Assembly (NCBI GenBank): GCA_964501945.1
Contig: CAZCTY010000001.1
Location: 1-64,000 of the forward strand
Length of the DNA: 64,000 nt
Origin: 21-14-0-10-32-9 sp964501945
Lineage (GTDB): Archaea > Nanobdellota > Nanobdellia > Woesearchaeales > 21-14-0-10-32-9
Direction: 5' to 3'
Positions 49,864 through 56,904 of this stretch are shown here, one piece after another (positions within the stretch are counted from its first letter, which is position 1; each line of letters starts with the position of its first letter). A model generated the notes under the pieces. The model was not told where the DNA came from. It did no database searches and was given only the letters and a program-made list of their open reading frames with translations. The position numbers were made by a program, and so were the translations under genes.

Positions 49864-51360
49864 ATGAGTGATGAAACAAGGAATCTAAAAAACAAAATAG
49901 AAGAGCTTGAAAGAGAATTAAAACTAAAAAACATGGCGCTAGAGAACTCGCCAAGCCTTGTATTTGTTACAGATGAAGAAAATAAAATACTTGCAGCATA
50001 CGGAACAAAAGAAGAACTTTTAGTACCGGAAGACGAAGTAATAAATAAAAAATTCTCACAATTTTTACCAAAACACGCAGCTACAGATGTTAGTAGAGCG
50101 ATAGACAGAGCAAAGAGAACAAAAAAAGTCGCAAGAGCAGAATACGAACTAGATGTAAACGGAACATCAAAACACTACAGCATACGAGTAAATCAAGGAA
50201 GCGATGAAGAACACTACGTACACGTTGTAAATGATATAACAGCAAAAAAAATAGCACAAGAAGAATTAAAAAGAAGCGAACAACAATTCAAAACATTATT
50301 TGAAACAACACCGGTCGGAATAATAGTCCACGATAAAGATACAGGAGATATAATATCAGCGAATCCAGCAGGGATGAAACTCTACGGATACGAATCAACA
50401 GAAGAATTTAAGAAAAAAGATATGTGGCTCGACGGAGAATATTCTTTTGAAGAAGCACTCAAAAAAATCCAAAAAACAACAAGAGAAGGACCGCAAAGAT
50501 TTGAATGGAAAAACAGAAAAAAAACAGGCGAAATATTTTGGGAAGATGTATACTTGAATGTAGCAACCATCGATGGAGAGGAGAGAGTGCTAGCATCATC
50601 AATAGAAATTACAGAAAAAAAAGAATTAGAAAATGAACGAAAGAAAAATTATAAAGAACTAAAAGATGCAAACGAGACAAAAGAAAAAATGTTTTCAATA
50701 ATAGGACACGACCTAAAAAGCCCATTTAATACAATATTAGGATTCACACAAATACTAAAAGAAGAATACGAAGATTTAACAGAGAAGGAGAGAAAAGAAT
50801 TTATAAATATTGCATATGATTCATCAAAAAAAGCATACGGATTATTAGAACAATTACTAGAATGGTCTCTTGCAAGCCAAAGAGAGCAAAACTATAATCC
50901 ACAACCACTAGACATAAGAACAATAATAAATGAAGTATACGAATTAAACGCGAGTTACATACAACAAAATGAAATAAGCTTCTCAAATAAAATAAGACCA
51001 AACACATACATAGAAGCAGATAAAAACATGCTCTCAACAACATTTAGAAATTTGCTCTCAAACGCGATGAAATACACGCCAGAAAACGGAAAAATAACAG
51101 TGGAAACACAAGAAAATGAAGATATGTACACAGTAAAAATAACAGACACAGGAACAGGAATGAGTGAGGAAATCAAAGATAGACTACTACAAACAACAAA
51201 AACAAACCCAACAAAAGGACTTAGAGGAGAAATAGGAACAGGTCTTGGATTAGACCTTGCAAAAAGATTCATAAAAAAACACGAAGGAACCTTAAACCTT
51301 GACAGCGAAGAAGGAGCAGGAACAACATTTTATGTAACACTACCAAAAAAACAAAATTAA
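49864..51360 (+). CDS. Cytoplasmic PAS-PAS sensor histidine kinase
   Basis: A 498-residue kinase without membrane segments. Order: a short coiled coil (1-25), PAS 1 (about 25-130), PAS 2 (about 146-255, FETTPVGIIVHDKDTGDIIS), HisKA with MFSIIGHDLKSPFNTILGF (phospho-acceptor His282), and HATPase with RNLLSNAMKYTPENG (N box), TDTGTGMSEE (G1) and GTGLGLDLAKRF (G2). All catalytic boxes are intact. It would sense a small ligand or redox state in the cytoplasm. No response regulator is in the window. Two-component genes in small archaeal genomes are usually acquired from bacteria or larger archaea. Confidence 0.92.
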   Translation: MSDETRNLKNKIEELERELKLKNMALENSPSLVFVTDEENKILAAYGTKEELLVPEDEVINKKFSQFLPKHAATDVSRAIDRAKRTKKVARAEYELDVNGTSKHYSIRVNQGSDEEHYVHVVNDITAKKIAQEELKRSEQQFKTLFETTPVGIIVHDKDTGDIISANPAGMKLYGYESTEEFKKKDMWLDGEYSFEEALKKIQKTTREGPQRFEWKNRKKTGEIFWEDVYLNVATIDGEERVLASSIEITEKKELENERKKNYKELKDANETKEKMFSIIGHDLKSPFNTILGFTQILKEEYEDLTEKERKEFINIAYDSSKKAYGLLEQLLEWSLASQREQNYNPQPLDIRTIINEVYELNASYIQQNEISFSNKIRPNTYIEADKNMLSTTFRNLLSNAMKYTPENGKITVETQENEDMYTVKITDTGTGMSEEIKDRLLQTTKTNPTKGLRGEIGTGLGLDLAKRFIKKHEGTLNLDSEEGAGTTFYVTLPKKQN

Positions 51361-51374
51361 AAAAATTAAAAAAA

Positions 51375-51971
51375 TTAATCGTCAGAAAAATCAGCAACAG
51401 AATACTTAAATTCGCCTTCTTTAACAATGCCTTTTTTCTCAGAGTAAAGCTTAGCTAACAAATAAAAAACCAAACCAAGACTTTTCTTACCTTTGTTATT
51501 ACAAGGCACAACCAAATCTAAATTATTAGTCTGATTATTAGTATCACAAAGAGCAATAACAGGCAAACCAATCTTCAAAGCATCCTCAACAGCATTCTTA
51601 TCAGGCCAAGAATCAGCAACTAAAATAACCTTAGCCTCGATGAAATTTTTCAAAGAAGGATTAGTTAAAACCCCAGGAGGATACCTGCCAGCAAAATGCT
51701 TAGAACCAGTAACCTCAGAGAAAAGCCTCACAGCCTTCCAACCAGTCTCCCTACGACAAACAACCAAGATTTCCTCAGGCTCATAATTAGCAAGAAGATT
51801 AGCCGCGAGCCTAATACGCTCATCAATCCTTTGAACATTTAAAACACTAAGCCCATCCGGCCTCGTCTTATAAATAAAATTATCCATGTATTTAGTCTTA
51901 AATTTAGTCCCAATATGAATACCAGACTTTAAGTACTCATCGTTTGGAATTAATAATGCTTCATCACTCAT
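51375..51971 (-). CDS. rps2: Ribosomal protein uS2
   Basis: A 198-residue small-subunit protein, archaeal/eukaryotic type: SGIHIGTKFKTKYMDNFIYK, VLNVQRIDERIRLAA, GRYPPGVLTNP and VIALCDTNN are conserved blocks. On the minus strand GGAGGAG lies six bases before the ATG at 51971. This is the strongest ribosome binding site in the window and fixes the start against a longer frame reaching 52049. The leader, about 95 bases from a TTTATAAATA box near 52090, can form a CCGCG/CGCGG stem, possibly for autoregulation. Confidence 0.95.
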   Translation of the reverse strand: MSDEALLIPNDEYLKSGIHIGTKFKTKYMDNFIYKTRPDGLSVLNVQRIDERIRLAANLLANYEPEEILVVCRRETGWKAVRLFSEVTGSKHFAGRYPPGVLTNPSLKNFIEAKVILVADSWPDKNAVEDALKIGLPVIALCDTNNQTNNLDLVVPCNNKGKKSLGLVFYLLAKLYSEKKGIVKEGEFKYSVADFSDD

Positions 51972-52005
51972 ATTTTCTCCTCCAAAACTAACCTTTAAAA
52001 GAAAT

Positions 52006-52031
52006 CCGCGAATATTTTTTACCTCACGCGG
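52006..52031 (-). promoter_or_regulatory. Possible stem-loop in the uS2 mRNA leader
   Basis: CCGCG and CGCGG, separated by about 16 A/T-rich bases, can pair in the leader upstream of the GGAGGAG site. In this AT-rich genome such a GC-only stem is unusual. Autogenous control is only a suggestion. Confidence 0.3.
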
Positions 52032-52227
52032 CATTCTCGAAACAAACAAGTCTCAAGGTCGGTTTTAATAAGAAGAAATACAAATTTATTTATAAATCTT
52101 TAGCCAAACACAAATTAACAAATACTCAGCAATAAAACAAAAAAACACGAAATAAAACACAATTCACAACTAATTTTTAGAAAAGTTTAAATATTTACAA
52201 GAAGGCATGATTTTTGGGTGGGTATAG

Positions 52228-53994
52228 TTGAATAAAAAACTCTTATTTTTAATAATAACAATATTTGCAATAACACTCTCATCATTTGCAATGGGAGCAG
52301 AACAAGTAATAGTGAACTCAGAAGATTGGCGAGATGTATATTCAGGACTTTTATATGCGAGCTTAGAAAATAAACAAGGACACTTTCTAACAAGCACACC
52401 TCACTCAAGAATAATTCTAGGAGGCATACCTACAGCATCAGAGAGCGTAGAAATTTTCAGCTCCAGAGCAAATCCATTCGTATCAAATTACGAAGGCATA
52501 CTCGTTAGCGAAGGATACCAAAACGTAGAAGAGACACGAATGCGAAACGCGAATCTAGAAATACTAGAATTATTGCCAAATATAAACAAATTCATAATAG
52601 TAGATGATTCATACGGATACAACGCGGTATCAGTAGCACCTCTCGCGGCGCTAGGAGACTATTATGTGTTATTCTCAAACCAAAACAATGTAAATCAAAT
52701 AGTAAATGCGTTAGGAGATAGAGAAGTAGAAGAACTAATAATATATGGGCATGTTGAGAGAAGTTTGAGAGAGGACTTAGAAGAATACGACCCAGAAATC
52801 ATTAATACTGGAGATAGATTCGATAATAATATAGAAATAGTGGAAAAATACCAAGAAATATACACAGAAATAAACGGCCACCCAAGAAGACAAGCAATAC
52901 TTACAAACGGAGAATTTTTAGAAATAAGCATAATGAATGGAGCGGATCCAGTTTTATTTATAGGATTTGCAAACGTCCCAGATCACGTTAGAGAATACAT
53001 TGCAGGAAGCGACCTCGAGGTAGGAACACTGATAGGAAACGAACTAATAGGAACAGCCACATATATTAGAAGACAAACAGGACTTAGCGTGTTCGTAAAA
53101 TTCGGACAAGGAGCAAGAGTCCCTGAAGGAGCAATAGCACAAGTAGAAGATTTAGACAGATTCGCAATACCAAGATATGACTTAAACCTGGCAATCGCAG
53201 TAGCAGTTGTAAACACAGCATCAGATTCTCTAGAAGTCACGTACAGAAATTTCGCACCAGTAGCCACGTATTTTAGACCAATAAGCATAAGAGTAGTGGA
53301 TGATAATGTATCAACGACAGTAGAAATACCAAGCACGGAACCAGAATTTATAGATGGAAACGACTTTAAAACAATGATATACCCACTAGTTGATGGAGAT
53401 GGTGAGAGAATAGATTTAACAGGAGAAGACAAAAGATTAGATTTGAGCGTTATATACGGAGAGTCACCTAGAGCATTAGAACAAACACTCGAGACATCAG
53501 TTTCTCTAACAGAAGTTTCTATAATAGATGGTACAGACATAGAAATAGTGGATGTCGCATTTAATCTAAGAACAAATTCTTTTGAGATAGAAGTGAGAAA
53601 TATAGGAACAACAGATGCATACGCAACTGCAGAAATACATGATTTAATAGTTGATGGAGAAACACTTATTTTCGGAACAGACCAAACAATAAGGCTAAGC
53701 CCTGGAAGATCAGGAACAATAACAGTAGAGACAACAATGGAAGAGGAAGATGTACAATTTAATGAGAGAATAAGAGTTAAAGTACTATATGGAGAGCGAG
53801 AAAACTCACTTATTAAAGTTAGAGAAGGAGTCTTCGATTTCAAATACACATCAACAGACATAATTGTATACGTGCTAATAATACTAATAATCTTAGTAGT
53901 GCTACTGTTTGTATTTAAGAAGAAATGCAAACACTGCAAAGCAAATAACCCTCCATTTAGAAAAAAATGTAGGCGATGCAAGCATAGATTATAA
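52228..53994 (+). CDS. Surface protein with signal peptide, C-terminal membrane anchor and cytoplasmic zinc ribbon
   Basis: A 588-residue exported protein. Residues 1-23 are a signal peptide (LLFLIITIFAITLSSFAMGA). The ectodomain has an alpha/beta part (about 25-320, alternating strands such as NKFIIVDDSYGYNAVSVAPL, resembling cell-wall-binding type 2 repeats), then beta-sandwich domains (about 320-550). A membrane segment (about 550-570) is followed by a cytoplasmic CKHCKANNPPFRKKCRRCKHR zinc ribbon. The TTG start is supported by GGGTGGGT seven bases upstream. It opens the surface gene region. Function unknown; a cell-wall or adhesion role is inferred. Confidence 0.75.
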   Translation: MNKKLLFLIITIFAITLSSFAMGAEQVIVNSEDWRDVYSGLLYASLENKQGHFLTSTPHSRIILGGIPTASESVEIFSSRANPFVSNYEGILVSEGYQNVEETRMRNANLEILELLPNINKFIIVDDSYGYNAVSVAPLAALGDYYVLFSNQNNVNQIVNALGDREVEELIIYGHVERSLREDLEEYDPEIINTGDRFDNNIEIVEKYQEIYTEINGHPRRQAILTNGEFLEISIMNGADPVLFIGFANVPDHVREYIAGSDLEVGTLIGNELIGTATYIRRQTGLSVFVKFGQGARVPEGAIAQVEDLDRFAIPRYDLNLAIAVAVVNTASDSLEVTYRNFAPVATYFRPISIRVVDDNVSTTVEIPSTEPEFIDGNDFKTMIYPLVDGDGERIDLTGEDKRLDLSVIYGESPRALEQTLETSVSLTEVSIIDGTDIEIVDVAFNLRTNSFEIEVRNIGTTDAYATAEIHDLIVDGETLIFGTDQTIRLSPGRSGTITVETTMEEEDVQFNERIRVKVLYGERENSLIKVREGVFDFKYTSTDIIVYVLIILIILVVLLFVFKKKCKHCKANNPPFRKKCRRCKHRL

Positions 53995-53995
53995 C

Positions 53996-54013
53996 TTTTT
54001 TTTATTTTTTTTT
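53996..54013 (+). terminator. Poly-T transcription terminator
   Basis: Seventeen T residues with one A immediately after the surface protein stop. Confidence 0.55.
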
Positions 54014-54098
54014 AAAATATTTCTAACACAAACATAAGTAAAAAAATAAGTAAATTTATAAGCAAACCTTTTTAAATAATTAAAAACAAGTAACTACT

Positions 54099-54263
54099 GT
54101 GAACTTCAAAAGAAAGCTATATACAAGAGGAAATTCGTATGAGACAACAATTCCAAAACCACTACTATTTGAATTAAACCTAAACAAAAAACAAAACGTA
54201 ATATTCAAATACGATTCTAAAAACAAAAAATGGTACATAGACTTTGAAGAATGCAAAAAATAA
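54099..54263 (+). CDS. Small AbrB/SpoVT-like protein, 54 aa
   Basis: A short frame starting with GTG: MNFKRKLYTRGNSYETTIPK, then LLFELNLNKKQNVIFKYDSK and WYIDFEE. The pattern (strand, G-S/N-S-Y, T-I-P, a short helix, two strands) is that of the swapped-hairpin AbrB/SpoVT DNA-binding fold. Such proteins act as transition-state regulators or antitoxins; no toxin gene is adjacent. It ends one base before the next surface-protein gene and may regulate that gene. Confidence 0.65.
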   Translation: MNFKRKLYTRGNSYETTIPKPLLFELNLNKKQNVIFKYDSKNKKWYIDFEECKK

Positions 54264-54264
54264 A

Positions 54265-54945
54265 ATGGTAAAAACAAAAGTTATAATAAGCGCAATAAGC
54301 ATAATCATAGTATTACTAATAGGTATTATGTCTTTTTTTATACCCTCAAACATATCAGATATGATAACAGGAAAAACAACAGTCACAAGAGCATTCATAC
54401 ACGAGTCATTACCAACAAATTGCACAGTAGAACTAAAACAAGGAATAAACATGGTATCATTTCCATGCGAGACAGGTGAGAGGGGGTTTAAAGAAGCATT
54501 ATCTGATAAAAACGGAACACAACTAACCTTTAATAGCGTATTCTTTTTTAGAGCAGAAGATAGAGAAACACCATGGCGGAGCTACAACCCAAAACTTCCA
54601 AACTGGACAACACAACACAAACCAAACTCAATAGATAGAACAAGAGGATATTTTATTTACATGGAAGAGTCAGGAACATATGAGGCAGAAGGATTACAAT
54701 TTCCAATCTCAAACATACAACTAAGAGAAGGATGGAACTTAGTAGGATATCCATCAAACACAACACTTAACACAGAAGACGCCATAGACTCAATAAAAAA
54801 TGTTTTCGCATCAATACACACATACAAAGAAGGAGAATGGATGCACTATAAAAACAACACAGAAGGGGATCTAACACACATAGAACCAGGACGCGCCTAC
54901 TGGATACGCGTAAAAGAAGATGCGGTATGGAGGATAAATTGGTAA
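54265..54945 (+). CDS. Membrane-anchored surface protein with WNL repeats
   Basis: A 226-residue protein with an N-terminal anchor (residues 6-28) and an extracytoplasmic beta-rich region. Two related blocks begin GINMVSFPC (about residue 63) and GWNLVGYPS (about 156), each leading to an aromatic GYFIYMEE or GRAYWIRV turn. This double pattern is common in archaeal and bacterial surface proteins. Asn-X-Ser/Thr sites are frequent. Start at 54265, directly after the AbrB-like gene; the 3' end overlaps the next gene. Confidence 0.7.
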   Translation: MVKTKVIISAISIIIVLLIGIMSFFIPSNISDMITGKTTVTRAFIHESLPTNCTVELKQGINMVSFPCETGERGFKEALSDKNGTQLTFNSVFFFRAEDRETPWRSYNPKLPNWTTQHKPNSIDRTRGYFIYMEESGTYEAEGLQFPISNIQLREGWNLVGYPSNTTLNTEDAIDSIKNVFASIHTYKEGEWMHYKNNTEGDLTHIEPGRAYWIRVKEDAVWRINW

Positions 54946-56594
54946 AGAAAAACTATGCAAAGACAACAATCTTAATAGCGCTAGCTCTTCTACTATTCTT
55001 ACCACTAATACACGCACAACCAAAAGTACCCATGGAAATATACGGCGAGGCAAGACTATTTAATGCGCCAGTACCACAAGGAACAACGATTCACGCATTA
55101 AACATGGATGGGGAACATTGCGGCAGATTCACAGTAACACATAGAGGATTTTTTGGAACAATGTCTTGCATGAGCGAGAACACAACACAAGAGATGGGTG
55201 GTGCGAGTCCGAACGAGATAATAAGATTTAGAATAGGAAACTTCCCCGCATCAACCCTACTAAACGGAACAGCCGAATCGATAGGAAATTTAAACTGGGA
55301 GAGCGGAACATTTGAGGAAGTGATTTTAGTTTCACCGCCACTTGTTTGCGGAGATGGTTTTTGCGACACATTCGAAAACTGCCATACATGCCCAGAAGAT
55401 TGCGGAGAATGCCCAGAAGGTGAAGGAGATGGAACAGGTGTAGATGACATAACCTCAGATCCAACACTAGGATTGCCAGAAGAACCGCCACTAAGACCAG
55501 AGCCTGAAACACAATACCCAGAAGAGGAGTGCATAGAATCTTGGACTTGCTCAGACTGGGGTCCTTGCCAACCAGAAGGAATACAAACAAGAACATGCAT
55601 AGATGAAAATGACTGCGGAACAGAAGATGATAAACCAGAAACAGAGAGAGAATGCGAATACCAAGAACCAGAAAACATAACAATAACAGAACCAGAACCC
55701 ACTCCGCCAAGAGTAGAGACGCCTATAAGCATAGAAAAATGCGAAGCAAGACTCCCTTTTTGGAGCATGGAATCACTCACGTTTTTTATACTATTTACGA
55801 TGCTTATACTAGGACCGCTAGCATACCTAACACATAAAAAGAGAAAAATAAAAAAAGAAAAACTCAAAAAAACAGACGAGTTAATAAAAATATACAAACT
55901 AGAAAACAAAATATACACAGCTATAATAATAATCTCGGTACTATCAATAATAGTTTACCTATACCATTACTTTTTCTACCTCTGCCCAGAGGTATACTAC
56001 AACAACTTGTGGCTATTATTGGGCTTTATTTTACTCTCGCCCATAATCATAAACGTACTAATACACATACTCAAATACTCAGAGAGAAAAAAATTAACCA
56101 TGGTCAAGCTATTAAAAGACACACACTACAACCACCTAAAATATTTACTAACTCTAATAAACAAAGACCTAACAAAATCAGAAGTAGAAATATCAAATAA
56201 AATCTACGCACTAAATAACAAAAACGAATTTTCAGATGTAATATCGAAAACAAAAGAACTAAAAAAAATATACGGCGACTTGTTGAAAATTTACTCTTTG
56301 TACTCAGAGGGAAAAGACTCATTTAAAGTAGAAAAAGATCTAATAGAACAAATAGAAATACTGGATAAAGACGAACAATTTAACAAAGTCGCAGAAGAAT
56401 ACCCAGAACTAAAAGGACTAAAAGATAACATTTTATTACTATATGAGGCTGAAACATCAAAACAAGAACTACTCAAAAAAATAAAAGAAACAGAAAAACA
56501 AATAGATCAGGAAGGACTAAAAGAAGAGATAAAAGAAAAACCAGACGAGAGAGAAAACACAAAAGATAGCAAAAACAAGGAAGATACGGACTAA
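54939..56594 (+). CDS. Surface protein with Cys-rich and thrombospondin-like modules and a cytoplasmic coiled coil
   Basis: A protein of about 551 residues. It has a signal peptide ending near HAQP, a small beta domain, a CGDGFCDTFENCHTCPEDCG module, an acidic Pro-rich linker, a thrombospondin type 1-like block (CIESWTCSDWGPCQPEG and GTRTC-like QTRTC), then three membrane segments (about 275-300, 328-348, 360-380) and a charged coiled-coil tail of some 170 residues. The TTG at 54939 is taken as the start because GGAGG lies five bases before it; an in-frame ATG at 54927 would add four residues. Co-transcribed with the upstream gene. Likely an adhesin or sensor, by inference. Confidence 0.72.
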   Translation: MVKKNYAKTTILIALALLLFLPLIHAQPKVPMEIYGEARLFNAPVPQGTTIHALNMDGEHCGRFTVTHRGFFGTMSCMSENTTQEMGGASPNEIIRFRIGNFPASTLLNGTAESIGNLNWESGTFEEVILVSPPLVCGDGFCDTFENCHTCPEDCGECPEGEGDGTGVDDITSDPTLGLPEEPPLRPEPETQYPEEECIESWTCSDWGPCQPEGIQTRTCIDENDCGTEDDKPETERECEYQEPENITITEPEPTPPRVETPISIEKCEARLPFWSMESLTFFILFTMLILGPLAYLTHKKRKIKKEKLKKTDELIKIYKLENKIYTAIIIISVLSIIVYLYHYFFYLCPEVYYNNLWLLLGFILLSPIIINVLIHILKYSERKKLTMVKLLKDTHYNHLKYLLTLINKDLTKSEVEISNKIYALNNKNEFSDVISKTKELKKIYGDLLKIYSLYSEGKDSFKVEKDLIEQIEILDKDEQFNKVAEEYPELKGLKDNILLLYEAETSKQELLKKIKETEKQIDQEGLKEEIKEKPDERENTKDSKNKEDTD

Positions 56595-56648
56595 AAATTC
56601 AAATTTCTGAGGATTTAAACCGCCAAAAAACAAATATGAGTAATTAAA

Positions 56649-56692
56649 GTTATTTTGCTAGCAAAATAACAAAGTATTTTATTAGCGAAATA
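56649..56692. promoter_or_regulatory. Two palindromic operators upstream of the ribbon-helix-helix gene
   Basis: The first is a perfect 22-base palindrome at 56649-56670 (half-site GTTATTTTGCT and its complement). The second, at 56675-56692, reads TATTTTATTAGCGAAATA and matches the core of the first at 15 of 18 positions. Their centres are 24 bases apart. A TATATCTTTATA-type box follows at about 56695-56706. They probably bind the encoded ribbon-helix-helix protein. Confidence 0.65.
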
Positions 56693-56742
56693 TTTATATA
56701 TCTTTATAGTAATTTGGTAACTAGGAAGAAAAAATAGAGAAG

Positions 56743-56904
56743 ATGAAAAAGCAACTAAACATAAGACTTAGCGAAGAAATACGCACCCAAGCTAAAATAA
56801 CTGCTATTCTAAAAGGACTAACATTAAACGAGTACATAGAGAGAGCTATAAAAAAAGAACTCGAAAAAGATCAAAAAATAAACAATTCAAAAAACAAAAA
56901 ATGA
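56743..56904 (+). CDS. Ribbon-helix-helix (CopG/Arc-type) regulator, 53 aa
   Basis: A 53-residue protein with the RHH layout: a strand KKQLNIRLS at the start, helix A EEIRTQAKITAILKG, a turn, then helix B TLNEYIERAIKKELEK and a Lys/Asn tail. The N-terminal strand would enter the major groove as a dimer. Its stop overlaps the ATG of the 909-residue surface gene (ATGA), so both are one transcript. Two palindromes just upstream are its likely operators, giving autoregulation and control of the surface protein. No toxin partner is visible. Confidence 0.78.
   Translation: MKKQLNIRLSEEIRTQAKITAILKGLTLNEYIERAIKKELEKDQKINNSKNKK

Noticed and set aside
54099..56904. Toxin-antitoxin systems for the AbrB-like and RHH genes
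   Set aside because: No small toxin-like gene neighbours either; both lead into surface-protein genes.
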